A stretch of DNA of 64,000 bases from Hymenopus coronatus (taxonomy: Eukaryota > Arthropoda > Insecta > Mantodea > Hymenopodidae), in NCBI GenBank assembly GCA_030762935.1, contig CM060900.1:108466620-108530619 (forward strand), in the 5' to 3' direction. How positions within the stretch are numbered: the stretch's first letter is position 1; each line of letters begins with the position of its first letter. The notes beneath the pieces were generated by a model. That model saw only the letters and a program-made list of their open reading frames with translations. It had not been told where the DNA came from and made no database searches. Position numbers and translations under genes: made by a program. Of the stretch, positions 54,759 through 64,000 are shown piece by piece.

Positions 54759-55083
54759 CTATTCTATTGTAACAAATGTCGTACTGACTGCTGACCATCG
54801 ATCATGGATGGCGACGGCGGCGAACTCTCGGCTGAAGACTTCAAAGGTTGACGTCCTATCAAACTTGGGTGTCTTGACGCGCGTGGATGTTCTGTTGCGT
54901 CCGGATATCTGACCTTCAAGTCTTTCGAACTTTCCGTCGAGCATATTTTCCACCATGACGTTCACTTCCTTGGCGCCTACGTTAACTTCTCTCCAGGGCA
55001 TTAACGCGTTCCCCGTGGTCTTCCAGGGCGTCAACGCGTCCGTCAAGTTCCTTCATCCTTCCGCTGAGCTCTCCCATGCTTTT
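54759..55083 (-). pseudogene. LTR-retrotransposon gag-like fragment
   Basis: On the minus strand, ELSGRMKELDGRVDALE (from about 55075) is a short coiled-coil-like start. After a frameshift the frame continues VNVMVENMLDGKFERLEGQI and VKTPKFDRTSTFEVFSREF, then AAVAIHDRWSA. The PKFDGTxSxxxFxxQFExxAxxNxW pattern is characteristic of gag proteins of insect Gypsy-like retrotransposons. The match stops at about 54790, so capsid, nucleocapsid and pol are absent. No LTRs seen. Confidence 0.7.
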
Positions 55084-55174
55084 TCTCCACGCTATCTGCC
55101 TGCAAAGTCTCAAGCCACACCTGCACCGGCATGAAAGATGAAGAAGGGAAATGAAATGAAGGAATGAAAAGGAA

Positions 55175-55322
55175 AGGAACCGTGGTATATATACAGCACC
55201 CCCAGCATTCGCCTAACCACGGAAAAACCCAGGACGAGAGTGCGTGATCAACGGGGATCGTACCCGAACCTCCCGAATGCCAGTCCCAGACGAAACACCT
55301 GAGCCACCTTTCTCGGTATATT
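55175..55322 (-). mobile_element. SINE S5, copy c
   Basis: Minus strand: CCGAGAAAGGTGGCTCAGGT, GGGACTGGCATTCGGGAGGT, TCGGGTACGATCCCCGTTGA, GGTTTTTCCGTGGTTAGGCG, AATGCTGGGGGTGCTG. Head clear; tail short. Confidence 0.75.
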
Positions 55323-56864
55323 AATATCTATATCACATGACTAGTGATATCCAAAGGTATCCTGTTTTTCTTCTTCTTGCCAGCAAGCATCCCGTTGTCA
55401 TTGAATTGTTCCCATTCGGGTTTGTAAATTTGTGAATAATTAGCTTTTCTTCTATAATGTTTTTCAAATGTGAAGAGTTCTACGCTTCAGTGAATGATGT
55501 GCGTTATCGTGCTCTGCGTTGCCAGGTCGTTACTCCCACTCTTTTCATATTTCCCTCTCACTCGCACACTCAGCATGCAAATCTGCCTGGCGTCATAATG
55601 TTTATTCACGTGTATTGTGAAAACTATTTGTGCTAATAATTTATAGTTTTTACGGTACTGCTACGAACATTACTCCCTATCTTCCTCTTGAATCATTTTT
55701 TGCAATATTTGAATACTTTGTCTTAGCACAAGTAGTATTTATGAGAGACGGAATCACTTAGCCCCTTACTCCCTAGTTAAGCGCGAATGCAATATGTCAA
55801 CATAGCAGCACTCCGATTGGCTGCCGGCCTGGTGGCGCTTAAGGATAACCCTCATCCCATTTGAAAGTCACTGTAGGTTCTCACTTATGGTCACTAAGCA
55901 CATCACAAATTTAGCATAAACAAACCACTTCTCATTGACTGTGAAAGACAATAATTACTAGTATCTGAAGTGAAGTTACTGAAAGCTTAATCGGTAGCAA
56001 GAGCGACTTGTTTATGACAAATAAGTTGCTGGAAATCCCCTCTCATTTCTCAATGCGAACAGAATACGCAGCAATTAACCTTGTCTTGGTGTTTTTTTTT
56101 TTTATGATACCCAGCGAATGGGACTTCACACCCAAATAATGAAAATTACTGCATTCTTTAGGTGTCAATTAAATACCTTGAGAAAACAAATACATTAAGT
56201 AGATTTCCAAGTGTTTTTTTAAAGGAGATTTTTGCATTTTCTTAAATAGCCAAATGTAGAAAAGTAGATGTCCAAAAAATAAGATCTCCTTCTAAAGAAG
56301 TAGACATGGCAACATTGACTGCGTGGTTTGTGTACCATACTGTACCGTATGTTTATATTTGAGATAAGTGTTGCGAGGAAGGATTTGGTGCTATATTTCA
56401 GCTTATCTACATTACAATGAATGTTGGGTGACGATAACCCGTGAAGCTATAAGATGCACATCTCGCGTTCTAAATAATGTCGAAGAGACAGGCTTTTTGT
56501 GCTGCGATGATCTGAAAACAAAATACTGTCTAATTCTAACATTGGCATCTATCACTCGCTAATATTTATCCGAGCGTAATTAATGAAGCTAATGCTCTCT
56601 AGGATGTGTGCACCAAAAGCGGCAGCGCTGGTAGGAGGAACAAGCATATGATTTGCTGGAGATATTAGTACGTCCCGCCTCCAATTGCCTTTAAGTTTTG
56701 CGAATAAACTCTCTTATCGATACATTTGATTCATTCTGTTATGAGAATGTAAATTTGACAGTAGTATTCGAAAATATTGAGATAAATGACTATGCTACAT
56801 AAGAAATTAATATATACCGCACAGCACCCTCCACGACGACTGCCAATGAGAGCTGATTAAAGTG
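55323..56864. other. Anonymous stretch, 1.5 kb
   Basis: A 64-codon plus frame (56368-56562) without motif. No repeat or RNA recognised. Confidence 0.4.
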
Positions 56865-57215
56865 ACTCTGACTGTCTCAATTGATAAGAGGTGTGTCTGT
56901 CTCTCTGCCAGTAAGTTCATGCAACGTAATGTCATCCTTGCTGCAAGATGTAACAAACGTTCCTCAATGTAGTTTCAGTTTCAGACTATCCTCATTGTTA
57001 TTATCAATATAAGCAATGATAATGACAGTGACTTTGACTTTGGAGGCAACGATGTAGATGAAGTTGATGTAAGAGAAGAGCCCCTGCCAGCGACTGAGAG
57101 GTTTGGTGCTGTGTCCATGGACGGGACGAAGTGGCAACACGGTGACGGAGCGGCCACGAGATAAGGCAACAGTCAGGGACACTATGGATCTCTCAGAGTT
57201 TAGTTAACGTGACCG
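56865..57215 (+). repeat. Rep-C copy 3
   Basis: GACTGTCTCAATTGATAAGA, GTGTGTCTGTCTCTCTGCCA, GACAGTGACTTTGACTTTGG, CCCCTGCCAGCGACTGAGAG, GGACGGGACGAAGTGGCAAC, GAGATAAGGCAACAGTCAGG, ACACTATGGATCTCTCAGAG. It defines the intact order across the LINE insertion point of copy 1. The acidic frame seen in copies 1 and 2 is broken here. Confidence 0.85.
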
Positions 57216-57532
57216 TTAAGATACATGGGGCAGGGTTATGTGGAACAAACCTTGGTCCACGTGACCATTAAGAGATACAGGGCAAATTTATATAGAATAA
57301 ACATTCAGTCATGCACTTGACAGTCACTTGATAACCACGTGACTCACCCGCCTATGAAGAAAGGTCGCCCTATCTCGTCCAGGTGTGTTATAAAACTCAT
57401 CTGGCAAGGAGATGTGTATATTCACCCTTGTTGCAACATGCTTACAACATTACTCTGGTTTTGACAGGCTTCTGCTTATTATATACACGCTTACGACGGC
57501 AACGTTTTATAACTGCAGTGATTGTGAAGTGT
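57216..57532. other. Anonymous stretch
   Basis: Nothing recognised. Confidence 0.4.
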
Positions 57533-58675
57533 AGACAAAAAACCTGATGTGTTCCATTCCCACAACGTTCTGTACCTGCCACAAACAAACTTTTCTTATA
57601 AAAGATTAATTTTTTATCTACATAATGCTAATCGATATAAACATTAGCAGAATTGGTTTTATTACCTGCTTCCTTGTAAGTAGAAGGGAAATAAGGGAAT
57701 ACACTAGGCTAAAGCCACAGTCAAATCTTTTAAAAGTTGGTCGCCATGTGAAAAAATCGAAATCCGGTTCTGTTTGGAAGTTCAGGAGTAAAACAAGAAA
57801 AATAAAAAACGAAAGATGATTTACCGTTTGATAAAAATTGTGAGTTTAAAATTGAAACGAATAACAAGGAATATCTTGGAAACTGTTTACTCTACGAAAA
57901 ATAGTGCATGACAAATTGTGTGTGTTTAACGTGTGTTTCTTTGATTTACTTCATGCTAATGAAGGCAAACAGACTTTTTTTTTACTTAGCTCCTCATAAG
58001 TAGAAGGAAAGTGAAGGAACACACTTAAAGTTAGTTGGGTTTGGGAAATTTTCCTGAAAATCTTCTTGTCTCATCCTTGGAGGATACTAAACTTACAAGT
58101 TTGGTGTTTAACCGACTTTTCATTTTTGAGTTGTACTTATTCACAGACTTGCACGCACACACATTTTTCTAAAAACGATTTTTCATGTGTCCTCAAAACA
58201 TGTTTTCTGTGAACTCTCAGTATCGAATTTTAGGGTGGAATAGAATACCTGGCTGAGCCGCAACAGAGTGGTTAGACCGCTCACCTCCCACCTGGGCGGC
58301 TAAGGTTCGATCCCTCATGTGGCATTTGTGGTGGACGAAACGGCGTTGGGCGGGTTTTCTCCGGGCCCTCCTGTTTCCCCTGCCATTCATTCCACAAATT
58401 GCTCCATCATCACCTTTCCTATCCTCTATTTTGCTTTCATTTCGAATTATGCACTTCCTCGCGCTCGTACCTGTCTACGGGCCGACCGCTCGTTCCAGGT
58501 TCTTCATTCTGTGTTTGCATGCCGTTGGCTCTCCTATAGGCTTCTAACCCCTAGGTACCCATTTGTAACTCCTAGGAGGGTGTTAGTCCTAAATATGGGG
58601 AGGATAAGCCGACTACGAAAATATAACAGCTTCACTACCTACTATGTATATTCTACATACATGCTAGAGAAAGTA
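57533..58675 (+). repeat. Rep-A copy 29, with internal deletion and SINE S2b
   Basis: Left end GATGTGTTCCATTCCCACAA; GCTAATCGATATAAACATTA stem; core to about 57935. A second short stretch of left-type sequence follows (57940-58030), then the right block (GAAAATCTTCTTGTCTCATC). The SINE sits at 58250-58607 and the right end (CTATGTATATTCTACATACA, TAGAGAAAGT) at 58640-58672. Confidence 0.85.
58250..58607 (+). mobile_element. SINE S2, copy b (variant tail)
   Basis: GCCGCAACAGAGTGGTTAGA, CCGCTCACCTCCCACCTGGG, AAGGTTCGATCCC, CATTTGTGGTGGACGAAACG, GGTTTTCTCCGGGCCCTCCT, CCATTCATTCCACAAATTGC, then a tail ending TAGGAGGGTGTTAGTCCTAA. It sits a few bases before the right palindrome of Rep-A copy 29. 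Confidence 0.8.
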
Positions 58676-58744
58676 ATACATATACTAGCGTATATGGAGC
58701 GATTACGTGGATTACATTAATACATTGCGTCGGTAGTTTAGAAG

Positions 58745-58850
58745 AGCAGCCATGTTATGGACGATAGCGGTGACGAACGGTGGCTACACGTGAGAGAGCG
58801 ATCACGAGGCAAGCTATTGTCAGGTGTACTAAGCAGCGTTATCCAAACAA
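58745..58850 (+). repeat. Rep-C-related fragment
   Basis: GACGAACGGTGGCTACACGT, GAGAGAGCGATCACGAGGCA, AGCTATTGTCAGGTG parallels the Rep-C end (GACGAAGTGGCAACACGGTG ACGGAGCGGCCACGAG). A similar scrap lies at 61965-62045. Confidence 0.5.
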
Positions 58851-59269
58851 GTAGGGAGTGTACCTCATTTAAATCGCCGAAAAAGTCGATTGCTGTTCCC
58901 TTAATGTAGCTTGTATCGTGAGTTAATGACATCATGGTAAGATATTAATATTTTAAGAATATTGTTGTGTTGTGAAGCACAAAGTACACGCATAATACAC
59001 ATGGCAACAACGCTCTGCGCGTGCTTTGGCCAACGCTCATATGCCTTTAACTTTTGCACTTTGTATAAACAATAACTTCAATGTGTTTTGCGGTGCACAG
59101 ATAAGACTTCTGAATTAAGTTGAAAGTACAAGCACTGTATTTATGAAAGAGAGGTTGGTGCAACTTACGGACTGTAATTTGTAAGCTAATGTCAAACTAC
59201 AGAACGCTGTTTTTCACATCTATACATTTAAACGAACATCTATACATATTTACTGTTTTCTCCAAAACA
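58851..59269. other. Anonymous stretch
   Basis: Nothing recognised. Confidence 0.4.
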
Positions 59270-59560
59270 TTATAGGCCACTGGGCAATAACCATTAGCAA
59301 ATAAAAGACGGCTTTCTACTAGGTGCGAGAAGCAACGTAGTGGAATATTTGTTTCCTGTAGACTCTGTAGGCAACGCTCTTTCTCGTGTTTTGTGTCCAA
59401 ACGACAGGTACTGCACAACCTGTAATTGGAAAACTTGGCAACTGCAAAGGTCGGTTTCCAGTCGCACACCCCATAATCCCAAATTTTAAAGTCACACCGC
59501 CTTTGACAGAGGAGTGGAGCAAGGTTATTATGTTCTGAAAAATACAGTACTTCTCGGAAA
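59270..59560 (+). repeat. Rep-B copy 4
   Basis: GGCCACTGGGCAATAACCAT, TAGCAAATAAAAGACGGC, GCAACGTAGTGGAATATTTG, TTTCCTGTAGACTCTGTAGG, AAAACTTGGCAACTGCAAAG, CCAGTCGCACACCCCATAAT, TATGTTCTGAAAAATACAGT. Confidence 0.8.
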
Positions 59561-60423
59561 ATTCAGGAAAGTTGCAAAATATTTGCCGCTTCTTTGTAAA
59601 ATCCCATAAACGTAAACTTACAACAAACCACTTGTCATACCGTTTTTTGTTATCGACTTTAATGCGGATGTGTCTTTGTTATACTAGGAAGAGATTTACA
59701 GTCAAAATGGCTTTCATAAATTTGTATGGTCAGGAAAGGATGCCAAATTTTATCCCTTCATTCAAGTGGCGTATCTTTTCAACAGTTCCAAATTTTTGCA
59801 GCAACTTTACTGGGCATTTAATGCTTACGCAATGCGCTGATATTAGGTATTGTTAGTGTGACAAAAACCGTCCACAACAATCACACCTGCTTACCATATT
59901 GGAAAATTATGGATAGCTACATACATTCATGAGATTTCCAAAGAAGGCTCGGCTGAAGGTCGGACAGAATGGGCCTGTCTGTCTCTACCCAAAGCAGGTA
60001 GTCGAGAAAGTAGTTTACCGAAGGGTTCCGTTGGGAGATATCGTTGTGCTGTTCCCCCTCCGAGCTTCCATATTCGGCTTCTCATGAACCTGTTCTGTGG
60101 TATCTACCAGGTAGCTGCATTTCCGCGTCGTTATAATATTGCTAAGGTTTCCCATGAAACTCTCAGGATGCCAATCCAACCACTTTATCTCTTCCGTTAG
60201 TGACTTAATTCTAGTTATCGAATTGACACAACTTCCCATAATTCGGAATTTAAAGTGAGAATATGTATTTTATTCTAACAAAACTTATTTCTCCCACATC
60301 ATTATACTTTACAGAAAGCGCCTTTCAGCCAATGTAGATTCTCACTGTTACCTCATTCACCAATCAGAAACGGATCCTTGTCTCCTGGGATTGTCATATG
60401 AAGCTTAACTTTGTTGTTACCTG
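59561..60423. other. Anonymous stretch
   Basis: Frames 59572-59856 (+, 94 codons) and 60015-60239 (-, 74 codons) show no recognised motif. Confidence 0.4.
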
Positions 60424-61292
60424 TTCTTCTTACTTTTACTTCCTATATATAGCACGTACAATGCACATAGTAACTAGACATTGTATTGCATCGAAAAATT
60501 CGATGTCTAGATTTTACCGGAAATATGTGTTTTGAGGTCCCTTGAGTCCGAAAAAAAAATTTAGAACACATGTGCGCGTGCGCGTGTGTGTGTGTCTGTA
60601 GACAGCATAGCTCAAAAACGAAAAGACCGTTAAATACCAAACTTGGCATTTGTGTTTAGTGTTTTCCAAGGATGCGGCACGAAGATTTTTAAGAAAATTC
60701 TCCCACCATAAGCTAACTTTTGCATAGAATTTTTTTTTCAAAATGTTGTTTATCTCAAAAATGGCCCTGACGATTTTGATTAAAGTACCGTACATTAAGT
60801 TATTTATTTAAAAAATAAAATGTATGTTTTGAATTTTCTGGGAATAGCCTCTGAAGACCTCTTTATTCTGTGTGCAGAATTTTGCATAACATTTAAGCCG
60901 AAAGAGATAGAAAAGAGCTATTACACAAAATGTAGATTTCGTTAAAAACACAATTTATATCATATTCGTTTTTCTTGTAGAGTTTACCGTTTTCGAGATA
61001 TTCCTTGTTATTGGTTTCAATTTTAAACTAACTTCTCAAACGGGACCATTCAAAGCGATCCGAGAATCAATTCTTTCACAAAGCTACCAGCTTTTAAAAG
61101 ATTTGACTATCGCTTTAGCATAATGCATTCTTTTATTTCCCTTCTACTTACAATGAAGCAATAATAAGATCATTCTGCTAATGTTAATCTGAATTAGCAT
61201 GATGCAGTCAAAAGAATAATCTTTTGAAAGAATAATTTGTGCATGGAACAACTAGAGAAAGCTATGTGAATGGAATACATTATATTTTTTAT
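60424..61292 (-). repeat. Rep-A copy 30, complete
   Basis: Right end TTTTACTTCCTATATATAGC then ACGTACAATGCACATAG, GTGTGTGTGT tract (60583-60594), AAATACCAAACTTGGCATTT, core, GCTAATGTTAATCTGAATTA GC stem, left end CTAGAGAAAGCTATGTGAAT then GGAATACATTATAT. Confidence 0.95.
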
Positions 61293-61435
61293 TTTGGCTG
61301 TTGTGTGAAGTTTTCGAAATTCATTTACAAAGCTATACACATGCAATAAAATTAGGTCCCGTTATTTTTCCCGTAATTTTCGATTTTATAGAATACCTAT
61401 TAACGTCATTAATATTAATGATGATAATGATGATG

Positions 61436-61436
61436 A

Positions 61437-61474
<38 letters not shown>

Positions 61475-61486
61475 ATAATAATAATC

Positions 61487-61521
<35 letters not shown>

Positions 61522-61522
61522 C

Positions 61523-61583
<61 letters not shown>
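61436..61583. repeat. Compound (ACT)n-(AAT)n microsatellite
   Basis: About 38 bp of ACT units followed by about 110 bp of AAT units with two AATC interruptions. The poly-Leu/Ile/Ser frames across it are artefacts. Confidence 0.97.
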
Positions 61584-61586
<3 letters not shown>

Positions 61587-62640
61587 CAACCTTGAAGCCA
61601 TAAAACATTTACAAATATTATGTGTGTATGTTACCTTTTTACACAAGAATGGTTGGTCCCATTTCAGAATGGTATATGGAATATGTGCTTTCTCCCAAAT
61701 GAGGGGGCTGCATGTGGGCTCAGAATAAAGTTTGAGTGTGTTAGTTACAACAATTTATAGTAATATGTCTGACAGGTTGTCTCATTTACAAAATGTCGGT
61801 TAAATGAAGGCGGAAATCTGATAATATTCTGATTTCACCGGTAATCGTGTATGGGAACATGCATTAAATGGACAGTAAAATGACTGTCAATACCAAATGA
61901 AATCGCCGGCCAATAAAAATCGACACAACGCTTGTTGCCAGTGTCTCTAATACAGGCACTGTAGTTTTGCAAGTTTGAGAATGCAGCCGTTGGACTACAG
62001 CGTATGACGAACATGGCAACAATGTGAGAGAGTGACTACATGACTATTTTTTTTTTTTCTTCCTGAGAGGCGCATAGTTTTTTCCCAGACATGGATGTGG
62101 CAGAATGGGACTGTGACATCAATGTGGCAATCGTTCCTTGTCTACTTCCTAACACTGTAAAATACACCGCTATTTTCTCTGTCTCCTATTCATGCGGTAG
62201 AGTGACTCAAAATGACGTATATACTCTTTGTTATTATTTTTCAGCAAAGAACTCACACTGAAATGCAATTTCTGTTTGTTACACTCCTTAAACCTGTTGC
62301 ATGTTGAATCTGCTTTTCTGACAGTACATTCCCAACGACGACGTTTTTCAAACTGAAGCCTGATGATTGCATCAACACTCTCGTTATCCTTGGAACTTTT
62401 CTTTCTTCCGCATCGCCCTTGCACTATTCCATCGATTCATGTGACTAACCTTGTTGGTGGTGGTTTAGCAATTTCAACGCTAAACCTCAACAACATTCTC
62501 CAGTTTCCAATAACATTTCAGTACGCACTTTGGTTCACTATAAAGATATGAACGGTTTCTATGCCATCCATCACCTTCTGAATCTCACTTCGTTGCTGAG
62601 AAGTAATGCTTCAAAGAGTAAGTGTGTGTGCATGTGTATA
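61584..62640. other. Mostly anonymous stretch
   Basis: Contains a Rep-C-like scrap (61965-62045). An 84-codon minus frame (62170-62424) is lysine/arginine-rich without a recognised motif. Confidence 0.4.
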
Positions 62641-63002
62641 CATACGTACGTACATACATACATACATACATACATACATACATACATACATACATACATA
62701 CATACATACATACATACATACATACATACATACATACATACATACATACATACATACATACATACATACATACATACATGCATGCATGCATGCATGCATG
62801 CATGCATACATACATACATACATACATACATACATACATACATACATACATACATACATGCATGCATACATACATACATACATACATACATACATACATA
62901 CATACATACATACATACATACATACATACATACATACATACATACATACATACATACATACATACATACATACATACATACATACATACATACATACATA
63001 CA
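62641..63002. repeat. (CATA)n microsatellite, 362 bp
   Basis: Tetranucleotide tract with two internal CATG blocks (about 62777-62808 and 62857-62867). All frames are open because the tetranucleotide has no stop in most registers. The six long frames across it are not genes. Confidence 0.98.
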
Positions 63003-63439
63003 GGATGGGAGGTGAATGCTTGCAAATATTTGTATTGAGGACGATGTGAAGATCCAGTATTTGCATGTTTTTAGCTACTTTATAAAGTTGTGTTCATAAA
63101 GAGAATTTCACGACGTTTTAGGATGGCTATTGTTCCATATCTCAGACGTTCAATTGTTTACGTAACAGATCACACAGTTGACTGTCCTGTGCCCCCTGCT
63201 CTTTACCCTGCCCGACTATGAGTAGACGCAAAACGCGTTACTGAGACATAGCTCAGAGCTGTTCAAAACACATTACAATACGTGATATTTATGTTGAAAT
63301 ATGACAATTTTTTCTGATTCCTGGCCGGCCTAGGAGACGAGGTGCATTAATGACAATTCGAGTGCTGGAAAACCCTGTCACAGTCATCCTTCACTGCCTA
63401 TTACTCTCTCAGTAAGAGTTGTAATTGTGTTGTTAAAAG
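63003..63439. other. Anonymous stretch
   Basis: Nothing recognised. Confidence 0.4.
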
Positions 63440-64000
63440 TTATGCTTGTTTTTTGGCAGTAAAATATGGAAAATATGCTGATACTTTTCGTCGTCCTTGC
63501 TTCGCTAGCTCTCGTATTGTTCCAAGCGGGAGTGAGAAACGAGAGAATACTTAGAAATCGGTAGCAAGAGATATTGTGTGTCGCGTGAACCATTTCTTCA
63601 CTGATGAATTGGAGGCATTGAAATCTGGAAAACCAACTTTTTCAGTAGCGCAGGTGTATCTTGTATTTCGATTTACAGTTTGGTACAGGAAAAGAAGAAC
63701 GTAGATGTAAACGGGACTGCTGTTTCAACCCCAGGAAAGGAACGACCCAGCAGAAAACTTCAGTTGATGCCTTTACAAAATGTGCTATACGGCGTACAAT
63801 TTATGGCTGATATAAATTGCATATCTTGCCGAGCTTAAATTATGTTAATTAAGCTTTAAAGGATGCAGATATTTTCGATGGAAGTACCTGGGAGTTGCGT
63901 AAGAGCATCACTGGCTTGGGTTTCATTTGGTAAAGAATAATATGAGGCCTAAATTCCTACTTGAAAAACTCCATATGATGGCCAAAATACTTCATTTTTA
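63440..64000 (+). pseudogene. Degenerate transposase-like gene, 3' side beyond window
   Basis: Successive blocks in shifting frames: KYGKYADTFRRPCFASSRIV (63467 on), VARDIVCRVNHFFTDELEAL (63566 on), STPGKERPSRKL (about 63728), DAFTKCAIRRTIYG (63764 on), DIFDGSTWELRKSITGLGFI (63862 on) and FLLEKLHMMA (about 63953). The order (helix-turn-helix-like start, TPGKxRP, RRxI, LxxLGFxW) resembles a multicopy arthropod protein family related to Tc1/IS630-type transposases. That assignment is from memory and is not precise. Several stops and frame changes mark it as dead. It continues past 64000. Confidence 0.5.

Noticed and set aside
61301..61608. Two frames of 91-100 codons with poly-Ile/Leu/Ser
   Set aside because: They translate the ACT/AAT microsatellite.
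62530..63066. Six overlapping frames of 138-161 codons on both strands
   Set aside because: They translate the CATA/CATG microsatellite (IHTY and MYVC repeats) and are open only because the tetranucleotide lacks stops.

Overview
This is a stretch of an arthropod nuclear genome, most likely an insect with a large, repeat-rich, AT-rich genome. The evidence is indirect. There is no bacterial gene organisation. Almost every recognisable segment is a eukaryotic transposable element: a Jockey-type LINE, tRNA-derived SINEs with A/B boxes, hAT and Tc1/mariner-like transposase remnants, and an LTR-retrotransposon gag piece. A few TTAGG-type (CCTAA) units sit near 13.45 kb. I found no convincing host protein-coding gene, no genuine tRNA or rRNA gene, and no CRISPR array. 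Most long reading frames are chance frames in repeats or microsatellites.

The dominant component is one unnamed interspersed family, called Rep-A here. It is about 0.87 kb when complete, non-coding, and present in about 30 whole, partial or nested copies on both strands. Its layout is fixed: a left end TCTGATGTGTTCCATTCACA then ACTTTCTCTA; a GCTAAT/ATTAGC stem; an internal 24-bp palindrome with arms TTAAATACCAA; a CA-rich microsatellite; and a right end that is itself a palindrome bounded by ACTTTCTCTA and TAGAGAAAGT. A non-autonomous Helitron/Helentron-like element is my preferred reading. Clear target-site duplications were not found.

Layout. 0-6.2 kb: Rep-A end, Tc1 relic, a hammerhead-ribozyme-like motif, a hAT relic split by a SINE, and a GC-rich 5'-truncated Jockey-clade LINE (3126-5852). 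The LINE is flanked by a 12-bp direct repeat and sits inside another repeat (Rep-C). Its 3' region carries two 5S-rRNA-like segments and a 9-bp hairpin. 6.2-11 kb: hAT C-terminal relic and SINEs, one with a perfect 15-bp target-site duplication. 11-17.6 kb: dense Rep-A copies with two LINE 3' fragments and a SINE with a 12-bp target-site duplication. 17.6-31 kb: mostly anonymous AT-rich DNA with Rep-B, E, F and G pieces, SINEs and an antisense LINE RNase-H fragment. 31-46 kb: SINEs, a nested pair of Rep-A copies, and Rep-B/C. 46-61.3 kb: more Rep-A, a gag fragment (54.76-55.1 kb), and Rep-B/C. 61.3-64 kb: long ACT/AAT and CATA microsatellites and a degenerate transposase-like gene running off the end.

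The elements do not form a pathway. The window is a layered record of insertions. SINEs interrupt Rep-A, Rep-E and hAT copies. The LINE interrupts Rep-C. Rep-A interrupts Rep-A. LINE machinery is the probable source of SINE mobility. No element here has an intact set of mobility proteins. The LINE is the closest, but it lacks its 5' part and has a frameshift just after the YADD motif.
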